From the NCBI GenBank assembly GCA_037013495.1, contig CM072810.1, positions 71,222,449 to 71,286,448 of the forward strand: a stretch of 64,000 nucleotides of DNA, written 5' to 3'. Under the pieces are notes generated by a model that worked only from the letters and a program-made list of their open reading frames with translations, searched no databases and had not been told where the DNA came from. Made by a program: the position numbers and the translations under genes. This document shows positions 1 to 11,300 of the stretch, piece after piece; positions within the stretch are counted from its first letter, which is position 1, and each line of letters opens with the position of its first letter. This DNA comes from Hippophae tibetana. Its lineage: Eukaryota > Streptophyta > Magnoliopsida > Rosales > Elaeagnaceae.

Positions 1-480
1 TTTGTTGGATATTGAGAACATTAGAATTTTTTTAAACACACTCTTAGTTAGCAACTCAATCGCTCTTATGGTGGCATTGAAAAAAGACAAAAGTAAAATA
101 AAACGGAATATGTGTGACAAAAATTTTAAACTCTCGGTAGGTGATGTAAACGGTGTAATTTGGTTTCAAAAAAATATATTCTTAGGAATCCATGCTCTGA
201 TTATAGGTATCTTTACATGCTTCGATTTTATATATTATATTAAATGTTCCGTCACCCGAGTCAAAAGTAATGGCCGTGTAAAATTGGAATTGTGATTTAA
301 CAAATTTTCTTTTTTTAATATTGTAAACAGTAGAACCCATCTTATTTTTCCCTACAATTTGTTTTATGAAGAACAAAGATTGGTTGAGTCTAGAAATAAA
401 GATCAAGACTAAGAGACGGAGATTTAAAAAAGAACTACGAAATTATATCCACACACGAAAACAACATAAATAAGTCCCTT

Positions 481-489
481 AAACCCTAA
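481..489 (+). other. Telobox-like AAACCCTAA motif (representative)
   Basis: AAACCCTAA equals the plant-type telomere unit plus two bases. It occurs in monomers carrying middle-segment haplotype P, for example 1400-1408, 2320-2328 and 4154-4162, and near 6909, 10588, 15179, 28934, 33527, 44539 and 45461. Most other monomers have AAAACCCCAACC here. It is a single motif and not a telomeric tract. In plants a telobox can bind telobox-binding Myb-type factors, but nothing here shows that it does. Confidence 0.5.
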
Positions 490-574
490 CTTTTTGAAGC
501 CAAAAAATAATGATCACTCCCTTTGATGTGTTGAATCCAGGCATTCCATCAAGAACCCTTGGACGAAATGTACA

Positions 575-580
575 AAGCTT
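575..580. other. Conserved HindIII site once per monomer (representative)
   Basis: AAGCTT sits in TACAAAGCTTGGTAAAAAA in nearly every monomer, so genomic DNA should give a ladder at about 0.92 kb. It is lost near 9771, where the sequence reads CAAATCTTGG. It has no inferred biological role and is recorded as a practical landmark. Confidence 0.8.
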
Positions 581-605
581 GGTAAAAAACATTTCATTAA
601 TTATA

Positions 606-869
606 CTATTTCTTCCTCCATAAAAATGATGTTGTTTTCTTATATAAGAAACAAAACACTACCCGTAATGCAACCTTAGTGGCGATATTTACTTGTGACA
701 TGTGCTTAATCAATCCGAAAATAATAAAAGCATAAAAATACGTATGATAAATAAGACAAATTAAATTCCACAATTCAGTAGAAACAAAATCGCTAAACAT
801 CAGAGGCTCATAATTAAATAAAACAGAACTAATTGCTTCCCCAATTAATCTTTCCATTTGATATTCCAA
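606..869 (-). other. Recurrent 87-codon minus-strand frame, probably not a gene (representative)
   Basis: This frame recurs at the same place in about 58 of 69 monomers. It begins at TTG (EYQ follows). The first ATG, where present, is codon 5 (MKRL or MERL), and monomers with QRERL lack even that. The translation is rich in F, Y, I and L, as expected of AT-rich DNA, with one hydrophobic stretch around residues 35-55. I recognise no domain. It is absent or truncated in the copies ending at 1788, 14649, 16488, 17403, 18320, 19235, 20152, 21986, 23819, 43088 and 44005. Stops include TAA from a base change near 1681, TAG from ATTCTACAATT near 17300, and TGA from GTCACATG near 16315. Breaks at this rate and equal conservation of flanking DNA argue against selection for a protein. 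Confidence 0.6.
636..651. other. 16-bp perfect palindrome with TATATAAG (representative)
   Basis: TTTCTTATATAAGAAA is its own reverse complement. It is present at the equivalent place in nearly every monomer, for example 46526-46541 in the homogenised block. It contains a TATA-box-like TATATAAG readable on both strands. Arms are altered in a few copies: near 14418 (TTTACTTATATAAG), near 17170 and 19002 (TATTCTTATATAAG), and near 30009 (TTTTGTTATATAAG). Function is unknown. It could bind a dimeric protein, serve as a cryptic promoter element, or be neutral. Confidence 0.7.
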
Positions 870-886
870 ATCTATCCCTTGTGAAG

Positions 887-910
887 GATCATGAGAATCT
901 TTGTATGATC
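887..910. other. Inverted repeat GATCAT-12 nt-ATGATC (representative)
   Basis: Six-base arms flank a 12-nt spacer just after the anchor motif in most monomers, for example 46777-46800. In several monomers the left arm is GATCGT (near 12836, 31178, 35771), and in others the right arm is ATAATC or ATCATC (near 16525, 18357, 33950), which breaks pairing. The arm is therefore not strictly maintained. A chance short inverted repeat is possible. Confidence 0.45.
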
Positions 911-2869
911 TATAGAATATTTGTTGGATATTGAGAACATTAGAATTTTTTTAAACACACTCTTAGTTAGCAACTCAATCGCTCTTATGGTGGCATTGAA
1001 AAAAGACAAAAGTAAAATAAAACGGAATATGTGCGACGAAAATTTTAAACTCTCTGTAGGTGATGTAAACGGTGTAATTTGGTTTCAAAAAAATATATTC
1101 TTATGAATCCATGCTCTGATTATAGGAATCTTTACATGCTTCGATTTTATATATTATATTAAAAGTTCGGTCACCCGAGTCAAAAGTAATGGCCGTGTAA
1201 AATTGGAATTGTGATTTAACAAATTTTCTTTTTTTAATATTGTAAACAGTAGAACCCATCTTATTTTTCCCTACAATTTGTTTTATGAAGAACAAAGATT
1301 GGTTGAGTGTAGAAATAAAGATCAAGACTAAGTGACGGAGATTTAAAAAAGAACTACGAAATTATATCCACACACGAAAACAACATAAATAAGTCCCTTA
1401 AACCCTAACTTTTTGAAGCCAAAAAATAATGATCAGTCCCTTTGATATGTTGAATCCAGGCATTCCATCAAGAACCCTTGGAAGAAAAGTACAAAGCTTG
1501 GTAAAAAATATTTCATTAATAATACTATTTCTTCCTCCATAAAAATGATGTTGTTTTCTTATATAAGAAACAAAACACTACCAGTAATGCAACCTTAGTG
1601 GCGATATTTACTTGTGCCATGTGCTTAATTACTTTGTAAATAATAAAAGCATAAAAATACGTAAGATAAATAAGACAAATTTAATTCCACAATTCAGTAG
1701 AAACAAAATCGCAAAACATAAGAGGCTCATAATTATATAAAACAGAACTAATTGCTTCCCCAATTAATCTTTTCATTTGATATTTCAAATCTATCCCTTG
1801 TGAAGGATCATGAGAATCTTTGTATGATCTTGAGAATAATTTTGGGATATTGAGAACTTTAGAATTTTTTTAAACACATTCCTGGTTAACACCTCAATCG
1901 CTCTTATGGTGGCATTGAAAAAAAAACAAAAGTAAAAAAAAACGGAATATGTGCGACGAAAATTTTAAACTCTCTGTAGGTGATGTAAACGGTGTAATTT
2001 GGTTTCAAAAAAATATATTCTTACGAATCAATGCTCTGATTAAAGGAATCTTTACATGCTTCGATTTTATATATTATATTAAAAGTTCCGTCACCCGAGT
2101 CAAAAGTAATGGCCGTGTAAAATTGGAATTGTGATTTAACAAATGTTCTATTTTTAATATTGTAAACAGTAGAACCCATCTTATTTTTCCCTACAATTTA
2201 TTTTATGAAGAACAAAGATTGATGGAGTGTAGAAATAAAGATCAAGACTAAGAGACAGAGATTTAAAAAAGAACTACGAAATTAAATCCACACACGAAAA
2301 CAACATCAATAAGTCCCTTAAACCCTAACCTTTTGATGCCAAAAAAGTAATGATCACTCCCTTTGATGTGTTGAATCCAGGCATTCCATCAAGAACCCTT
2401 GGAAGAAATGTACAAAGCTTGGTAAAAAACATTTCATTAATTATACTAGTTCTTCCTCCATTAAAATGTTGTCGTTTTCTTATATAAGAAACAAAACCCT
2501 ACCCGTAATACAACCTTAGTGGGGATATTTAGTTGTGACATCTGGTTAATCAATCCATAAATAATAAAAGCATAAAAATACGTATGATAAATAACACAAA
2601 TTAAATTCCACAATTCAGTAGAAACAGAATCGCTAAACATAATAGGCTCATAATTAAATAAAACAGAACTAATTGCTTCCCCAATTAATCTTTTCATTTG
2701 ATATTCCAAATCTATCCCTTGTGAAGGATCATGAGAATCTTTGTATGATCTTGAGAATAATTTTTGGATATTGAGAACTTTAGAATTTTTTTAAACACAT
2801 TCTTGGTTAACAACTCAATCGCTTTTTTGGTGGCATTGAAAAAAACCGGAAGTAAAAAAAAAACGGAAT

Positions 2870-3055
2870 ATGTGCGACGAAAATTTTAAACTCTCTGTAG
2901 GTGATGTAAACGGTGTAATTTGGTTTCAAAAAAATATATTCTTACGAATCCATGCTCTGATTATAGGAATCTTTACATGCTTCGATTTTATATATTATAT
3001 TAAAAGTTCGGTCACCCGAGTCAAAAGTAATGGCCGTGTAAAATTGGAATTGTGA
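2870..3055 (+). other. Recurrent 61-codon plus-strand frame, probably not a gene (representative)
   Basis: An ATG frame starting MCDENFKLSVGDVNG recurs in many monomers between 1.9 and 45 kb. It is antisense to another recurrent frame (2942-3136), so at least one is a by-product. In the homogenised block ATGTGCGACG becomes AGGTGCAACG and TTTTAAAC becomes GTTTAATAC, which removes the start and breaks the frame in all 20 copies. Type-b monomers often have TAATTTAG, which adds a stop. The frame is lost wherever the array drifts, so it shows no sign of constraint. No domain is recognised. Confidence 0.6.
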
Positions 3056-4667
3056 TTTAACAAATGTTCTTTTTTTAATATTGTAAACAGTAGAACCCAT
3101 CTTCTTTTTCCCTACAATTGGTTTTATGAAGAACAAAGATTGATTGAGCGTAGAAATAAAGATTAAGACTAAGAGACGAAGATTTAAAAAGGAACTATGA
3201 AATTAAATCCACACACGAAATCAACATCAATAAGTCCCTAAAACATCAACCTTTTGACGCCAAAAAAAATGATCACTCCCTTTGATGTGTCAAATACAAT
3301 CATTCCATCAAGAACACTTGGAAGAAAAGTACAAAGCTTGGTAAAAAATATTTTCATTAATTATACTACTTCTTCCTCCATAAAAATGTTGTTGTTTTCT
3401 TATATAAGAAACAAAACCCTAACCGTAATGCAACCTTAGTGGGGATATTTAGTTGTGACAGGTGCTTTATCAATCCGTAAATAATAAAAGCATAAGAATA
3501 CGTAAGATAAATAAGACAAATTAAATTCCACAATTCAGTAGAAACAAAATCGCTATACATAAGAGGCTCATAATTAAATAAAACAAAACTAATTGCTTCC
3601 CCAATTAATCTTTTCATTTGATATTCCAAATCTATCCCTTGTTAAGGATCATGAGAATCTTTGTATGATCTATAGAATATTTGTTGGATATTGAGAACTT
3701 TAGAATTTTTTTAAACACACTCTAGCAACTCAATCGCTCTTATGGTGGCATTGAAAAAACCGGAAGTAAAAAAAAAAGGAATATGTGCGACGAAAATTTT
3801 AAACTCTCGGTAGGTGATGTAAATGGTGTAATTTGGTTTCAAAAAAATATATTCTTAGGAATCCATGCTCTGATTATAGGTATCTTTACATGCTTCGATT
3901 TTATATATTATATTAAAAGTTCCGTCACCCGAGTCAAAAGTAATGGCCCTGTAAAATTGGAATTGTGATTTAACAAATGTTCTTTTTTTAATATTGTAAA
4001 CAGTAAAACCCATCTTATTTTTCCCTACAATTTGTTTTATGAAGAACAAAGATTGGTTGAGTGTAGAAATAAAGATCAAGACTAAGAGATGGATATTTAA
4101 AAAAGAACTACGAAATTATATCCACACACGAAAACAACATCAATAAGTCCCTTAAACCCTAACCTTTTGGCGCCAAAAAATAATGATCACTCCCTTTGAT
4201 GTGCTGAATCTAGGCATTCCATCAAGAACCCTTGGAAGAAATGTACAAAGCTTGGTAAAAAACATTTCATTAATTATACTAGTTCTTCCTCCATAAAAAT
4301 GTTGTCGTTTTCTTATATAAGAAACAAAACCCTACCCGTAATGCAACCTTTGTGGGGATATTTACTTGTGACATGTGCTTAATCAATCCGTAAATAATAA
4401 AAGCATAAAAATACGTATGATAAATAAGACAAATTAAATTCCACAATTCAGTAGTAAGAAAATCGCAAAACATAAGAGGCTCATAATTAAATAAAATAGA
4501 ACTAATTGCTTCCCCAATTAATCTTTCCCTTTGATATTCCAAATCTATCCCTAGTGAAGGATCATGAGAATCTTTGTATGATCTTGAGAATAATTGTTGG
4601 ATATTGAGACCTTTAGAATTTTTTCAAACACATTCTTGGTTAACAACTCAATCGCTCTTATGGTGGC

Positions 4668-4698
4668 ATTGAAAAAAAAACAAAAGTAAAAAAAAAAC
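4668..4698. other. Phased A-tract region (representative, type S1a)
   Basis: Three A-runs separated by short C/G-containing spacers lie between GGTGGCATTG and CGGAATATG. In S1a monomers they read as about nine A, CAAAAGT, then about nine A. In S1b monomers this becomes AAAAACCGGAAG. Length changes in these runs explain much of the 913-922 bp spread in monomer step. A-tracts at near-helical spacing can curve DNA, a common property of satellites. Curvature was not computed. Confidence 0.5.
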
Positions 4699-5615
4699 GG
4701 AATATGTGCGACGAAAATTTTAAACTCTCTGTAGGTGATGTAAACGGTGTAATTTGGTTTCAAAAAAATATATTCTTATGAATCCATGCTCTGATTATAG
4801 GAATCTTTACATGCTTCGATTTTATATATTATATTAAAAGTTTCGTCACCCGAGTCAAAAGTAATGGCCGTGTAAAATTGGAATTGTGATTTAACAAATG
4901 TTCTTTTTTTAATATTGTAAACAGTCGAACCCATCTTTTTTTTCCCTACATTTGTTTTTATGAAGAACAAAGATTGATTGAGCGTAGAAATAAAGATTAA
5001 GACTAAGAGACGAAGATTTAAAAAGGAACTACGAAATTCAATCCACACACGAAATCAACATCAATAAGTCCCTAAAACCCCAACCTTTTGACGCCAAAAA
5101 AATGATCACTCCGTTTGATTTGTCAAATACAATCATTCCATCAAGAACACTTGGAAGAAAAGTACAAAGCTTGGTAAAAAATATTTTCATTAATTATACT
5201 ACTTCTTCCTCCATAAAAATGTTGTTGTTTTCTTATATAAGAAACAAAACCATACCCGTAATGCAACCTTAGTGGGGATATTTAGTTGTGACATCTGCTT
5301 AATTACTTTGTAAATAATAAAAGCATAAAAATACGTATGATAAATAACACAAATTAAATTCCACAATTCAGTAGAAACAAAATCGAAAAACATAAGAGGC
5401 CTATAATTAAATAAAATAGAACTAATTGCTTCCCCAATTAATCTTTCCCTTTGATATTCCAAATCTATCCCTTGTGAAGGATCATGAGAATCTTTGTATG
5501 ATCTTGAGAATAATTGTTGGATATTGAGAACTTTAGAATTTTTTCAAACACATTCTTGGTTAACAACTCAATCGCTCTTATGGTGGCATTGAAAAAAAAA
5601 ACAAAAGTAAAAAAA

Positions 5616-8370
5616 AAACGGAATATGTGCGACGAAAATTTTAAACTCTCTGTAGGTGATGTAAACGGTGTAATTTGGTTTCAAAAAAATATATTCTTAC
5701 GAATCCATGCTCTGATTACAGGAATCTTTACATGCTTCGATTTTATATATTATATTAAAAGTTCGGTCACCCGAGTCAAAAGTAATGGCCGTGTAAAATT
5801 GGAATTGTGATTTAACAAATGTTCTTTTTTTAATATTGTAAACAGTAGAACCCATCTTCTTTTTCCCTACAATTGGTTTTATGAAGAACAAAGATTGATT
5901 GAGCGTAGAAATAAAGATTAAGACTAAGAGACGAAGATTTAAAAAGGAACTATGAAATTAAATCCACACACGAAATCAACATCAATAAGTCCCTAAAACA
6001 TCAACCTTTTGACGCCAAAAAAAATAATCACTCCCTTTGATGTGTCAAATACAATCATTCCATCAAGAACACTTGGAAGAAAAGTACAAAGCTTGGTAAA
6101 AAATATTTTCATTAATTATACTACTTCTTCCTCCATAAAAATGTTGTTGTTTTCTTATATAAGAAACAAAACCCTAACCGTAATGCAACCTTAGTGGGGA
6201 TATTTAGTTGTGACAGGTGCTTTATCAATCCGTAAATAATAAAAGCATAAGAATACGTAAGATAAATAAGACAAATTAAATTCCACAATTCAGTAGAAAC
6301 AAAATCGCTATACATAAGAGGCTCATAATTAAATAAAACAAAACTAATTGCTTCCCCAATTAATCTTTTCATTTGATATTCCAAATCTATCCCTTGTTAA
6401 GGATCATGAGAATCTTTGTATGATCTATAGAATATTTGTTGGATATTGAGAACTTTAGAATTTTTTTAAACACACTCTAGCAACTCAATCGCTCTTATGG
6501 TGGCATTGAAAAAACCGGAAGTAAAAAAAAAAGGAATATGTGCGACGAAAATTTTAAACTCTCGGTAGGTGATGTAAATGGTGTAATTTGGTTTCAAAAA
6601 AATATATTCTTAGGAATCCATGCTCTGATTATAGGTATCTTTACATGCTTCGATTTTATATATTATATTAAAAGTTCCGTCACCCGAGTCAAAAGTAATG
6701 GCCCTGTAAAATTGGAATTGTGATTTAACAAATGTTCTTTTTTTAATATTGTAAACAGTAAAACCCATCTTATTTTTCCCTACAATTTGTTTTATGAAGA
6801 ACAAAGATTGGTTGAGTGTAGAAATAAAGATCAAGACTAAGAGATGGATATTTAAAAAAGAACTACGAAATTATATCCACACACGAAAACAACATCAATA
6901 AGTCCCTTAAACCCTAACCTTTTGGCGCCAAAAAATAATGATCACTCCCTTTGATGTGCTGAATCTAGGCATTCCATCAAGAACCCTTGGAAGAAATGTA
7001 CAAAGCTTGGTAAAAAACATTTCATTAATTATACTAGTTCTTCCTCCATAAAAATGTTGTCGTTTTCTTATATAAGAAACAAAACCCTACCCGTAATGCA
7101 ACCTTTGTAGGGATATTTACTTGTGACATGTGCTTAATCAATCCGTAAATAATAAAAGCATAAAAATACGTATGATAAATAAGACAAATTAAATTCCACA
7201 ATTCAGTAGTAAGAAAATCGCAAAACATAAGAGGCTCATAATTAAATAAAATAGAACTAATTGCTTCCCCAATTAATCTTTCCCTTTGATATTCCAAATC
7301 TATCCCTAGTGAAGGATCATGAGAATCTTTGTATGATCTTGAGAATAATTGTTGGATATTGAGACCTTTAGAATTTTTTCAAACACATTCTTGGTTAACA
7401 ACTCAATCGCTCTTATGGTGGCATTGAAAAAAAAACAAAAGTAAAAAAAAAAACGGAATATGTGCGACGAAAATTTTAAACTCTCTGTAGGTGATGTAAA
7501 CGGAGTAATTTGGTTTCAAAAAAATATATTCTTATGAATCCATGCTCTGATTATAGGAATCTTTACATGCTTCGATTTTATATATTATATTAAAAGTTTC
7601 GTCACCCGAGTCAAAAGTAATGGCCGTGTAAAATTGGAATTGTGATTTAACAAATGTTCTTTTTTTAATATTGTAAACAGTCGAACCCATCTTTTTTTTC
7701 CCTACATTTGTTTTTATGAAGAACAAAGATTGATTGAGCGTAGAAATAAAGATTAAGACTAAGAGACGAAGATTTAAAAGGAACTACGAAATTCAATCCA
7801 CACACGAAATCAACATCAATAAGTCCCTAAAACCCCAACCTTTTGACGCCAAAAAAATGATCACTCCGTTTGATTTGTCAAATACAATCATTCCATCAAG
7901 AACACTTGGAAGAAAAGTACAAAGCTTGGTAAAAAATATTTTCATTAATTATACTACTTCTTCCTCCATAAAAATGTTGTTGTTTTCTTATATAAGAAAC
8001 AAAACCATACCCGTAATGCAACCTTAGTGGGGATATTTAGTTGTGACATCTGCTTAATTACTTTGTAAATAATAAAAGCATAAAAATACGTATGATAAAT
8101 AACACAAATTAAATTCCACAATTCAGTAGAAACAAAATCGAAAAATATAAGAGCCTCATAATTAAATAAAATAGAACTAATTGCTTCCCCAATTAATCTT
8201 TCCCTTTGATATTCCAAATCTATCCCTTGTGAAGGATCATGAGAATCTTTGTATGATTTTGAGAATAATTGTTGGATATTGAGAACTTTAGAATTTTTTC
8301 AAACACATTCTTGGTTAACAACTCAATCGCTCTTATGGTGGCATTGAAAAAAAAACAAAAGTAAAAAAAA
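5616..8370. repeat. Three-monomer higher-order unit, copy 2
   Basis: Tandem second copy of the preceding unit. The match weakens in the last few hundred bases: AGAGGCCTATAAT near 5400 against AGAGCCTCATAAT near 8155, and GATCTTGAG against GATTTTGAG near 8252. The third monomer has therefore diverged or been partly overwritten. The monomer following it (8371 on) is a different variant with TTCGACGG and CTCTATAGG. Confidence 0.82.
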
Positions 8371-11300
8371 ACGGAATATGTTCGACGGAAATTTTAAACT
8401 CTCTATAGGTGATGTAAACGGTGTAATTTGGTTTCAAAAAAATATATTGTTACGAATCCATGCTCTGATTATAGGAATCTTTACATGCTTCAATTTTATA
8501 TATTATATTAAAAGTTTCATCACCCGAGTCAAAAGTAATGGCCGTGTAAAATTGGAATTGTGATTTAACAAATGTTCTTTTTTTAATATTGTAAACAGTC
8601 GAACCCATCTTCTTTTTCCCTAAATTTGGTTTTATGAAGAACAAAGATTGATTGAGGGTAGAAATAAAGATTAAGACTAAGAGACGAAGATTTAAAAAGG
8701 AACTACAAAATTAAATCCACACACGAAATCAACATCAATAAGTCCCTAAAACCCCAACCTTTTGACGCCAAAAAAATAATCACTCCCTTTGATTTGTCAA
8801 ATACAATCATTCCATCAAGAACACTTGGAAGAAAAGTAAAAAGCTTGGTAAAAAATATTTTCATTAATTATACTACTTCTTCCTCCATAAAAATGATGTT
8901 GTTTTCTTATATAAGAAACAAAACACTACCCGTAATGCAACCTTAGTGGCGATATCTACTTGTGACATGTGCTTAATCAATCCGTAAAAAATAAAAGCAT
9001 AAAAATACGTATGATAAATAAGACAAATTAAATTCCACAATTCAGTAGAAACAAAATCGCAAAACATAAGAGGCTCATAATTAAATAAAATAGAACTAAT
9101 TGCTTCCCCAATTAATCTTTCCCTTTGATATTCCAAATCTATCCCTTGTGAAGGATCATGAGAATCTTTGTATGATCTTGAGAATAATTGTTGGATATTG
9201 AGAACTTTAGAATTTTTTCAAACACATTCCTGGTTAACAACTCAATCGCTCTTATGGTGGCATTGAAAAAAAAACAAAAGTAAAAAAAAAAACGGAATAT
9301 GTGCGACGAAAATTTTAAACTCTCTGTAGGTGATGTAAACGGTGTAATTTGGTTTCAAAAAAATATTTTCTTACGAATCAATGCTCTGATTAAAGGAATC
9401 TTTACATGCTTCGATTTTATATATTATATTAAAAGTTTCGTCGCCCGAGTCAAAAGTAATGGCCGTGTAAAATTGGAATTGTGATTTAACAAATGTTCTT
9501 TCTTTAATATTGTAAACAGTCGAACCCATCTTTTTTTTCCCTACATTTGGTTTTATGAAGAACAAAGATTGATTGAGCGTAGAAATAAAGATTAAGACAA
9601 AGAGACGAAGATTTAAAAAGGAACTACGAAATTAAATCCACACACGAAATCAACATCAATAAGTCCCTAAAACCCCAACCTTTTGACGCCAAAAAAAGGA
9701 TCACTCCCTTTGATTTGTCAAATACAATCATTCCATCAAGAACACTTGGAAGAAAAGTACAAATCTTGGTAAAAAATATTTTCATTAATTATACTACTTC
9801 TTCCTCCATAAAAATGATGTTGTTTTCTTATATAAGAAACAAAACCCTACCCGTAATGCAACCTTAGTGGGGATATTTCGTTGTGACATGTGCTTAATTA
9901 CTTTGTAAATAATAAAAGCATAAAAATACGTAAGATAAATAAGACAAATTAAATTCCACAATTCAGTAGAAACAAAATCGCAAAACATAAGAGGCTCATA
10001 ATTATATAAAACAGAACTAATTGCTTCCCCAATTAATCTTTTCATTTGATATTTCAAATCTATCCCTTGTGAAGGATCATGAGAATCTTTGTATCATCTA
10101 TAGAATATTTGTTGGATATTGAGACCTTTAGAATTTTTTTAAACACACTCTTGGTTTGCAACTCAATCGCTCTTATGGTGGCATTGAAAAAACCGGAAGT
10201 AAAAAAACGGAATATATGCGACGAAAATTTTAAACTCTCGGTAGGTGATGTAAACGGTGTAATTTGGTTTCCAAAAATTATATTCTTAGGAATCCATGCT
10301 CTGATTATAGGAATCTTTACATGCTTCGATTTTATATATTATATTAAAAGTTCCGTCACCCGAGTCAAAAGTAATGGCCGTGTAAAATTGGAATTGTGAT
10401 TTAACAAATGTTCTATTTTTAATATTGTAAACAGTAGAACCCATCTTATTTTTCCCTACAATTTGTTTTATGAAGAACAATTATTGATGGAGTGTAGAAA
10501 TAAAGATCAAGACTAAGAGACAGAGATTTAAAAAAGAACTACGAAATTAAATCCACACACCAAAACAACATAAATAAGTCCCTTAAACCCTAACCTTTTG
10601 ATGCCACAAAATAATGATCACTCCCTTTGATGTGTTGAATCCAGGCATTCCATCAAGAACCCTTGGAAGAAATGTACAAAGCTTGGTAAAAAACATTTCA
10701 TTAATTATACTAGTTCTTCCTCCATTAAAATGTTGTCGTTTTCTTATATAAGAAACAAAACCCTACCCGTAATGCAACCTTAGTGGGGATATTTACTTGT
10801 GACATGTGCTTAATCAATCCGTAAATAATAAAAGCATAAAAATACGTATGAAAAATAAGATAAATTAAATTCCACAATTCAGTAGAAACAAAATCGCAAA
10901 ACATAAGAGGCCTATAATTAAATAAAATAGAACTAATTGCTTCCCCAATTAATCTTTCCCTTTGATATTCCAAATCTATCCCTTGTGAAGGATCATGAGA
11001 ATCTTTGTATGATCTTGAGAATAATTGTTGGATATTGAGAACTTTAGAATTTTTTCAAACACATTCTTGGTTAACAACTCAATCGCTCTTATGGTGGCAT
11101 TGAAAAAAAAAACAAAAGTAAAAAAAAAAACGGAATATGTGCGACGAAAATTTTAAACTCTCTGTAGGTGATGTAAACGGTGTAATTTGGTTTCAAAAAA
11201 ATATATTCTTACGAATCCATGCTCTGATTATAGGAATCTTTACATGCTTCGATTTTATATATTATATTAAAAGTTCGGTCACCCGAGTCAAAAGTAATGG

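Larger units (their letters stand above)
1..2859. repeat. Diverged monomers of the telobox-bearing type
   Basis: Three monomers with anchors at 869, 1788 and 2709. All carry the middle-segment haplotype P: CTTAAACCCTAAC, then TTGAATCCAGGCATTCC, ACCCTTGG and ACATTTCATTAAT. The first two share an unusual AAAGACAAAAGTAAAATAAAACGG-like A-tract region at about 80-104 and 1001-1024. They are close relatives of each other over most of their length. The copy ending at 1788 has an A-to-T change near 1681 that puts a stop in the recurrent minus-strand frame. No other feature is seen. Confidence 0.85.
2860..5615. repeat. Three-monomer higher-order unit, copy 1 (2,755 bp)
   Basis: This segment matches the next block at an offset of 2,755 bp with only scattered differences. 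Examples are ATAGGAATC against ACAGGAATC at about 2962/5717, AATGATC against AATAATC at about 3268/6023, and GTGGGG against GTAGGG at about 4352/7107. Both copies share a 5-bp deletion that turns CACTCTTGGTTAGC into CACTCTAGC (near 3718 and 6473), which accounts for a 913-bp monomer step. The left limit is placed where identity begins after a different A-tract region (AAACCGGAAG here, AAACAAAAG in copy 2). Confidence 0.85.

Noticed and set aside
2-295. Plus-strand frame starting LDIENIRIF, repeated in several monomers
   Set aside because: It starts at TTG, overlaps the A-tract whose length varies, and is open only where the A-run length happens to fit the frame. Most monomers break it.
182-406. 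Minus-strand frame with NQSLFFIK and STVYNIKKR, seen in most monomers
   Set aside because: It starts at TTG and lies antisense to the plus-strand frame, and it is lost in variant C monomers and others. It has no recognisable domain. Its recurrence follows from the repeat.
3254-3439. Plus-strand frame TPKKMITPFDVSNTIIPSRTLGRK in Q-type monomers
   Set aside because: It is open in only some copies and depends on the number of A residues in CCAAAAAAA. It overlaps the antisense 87-codon frame.
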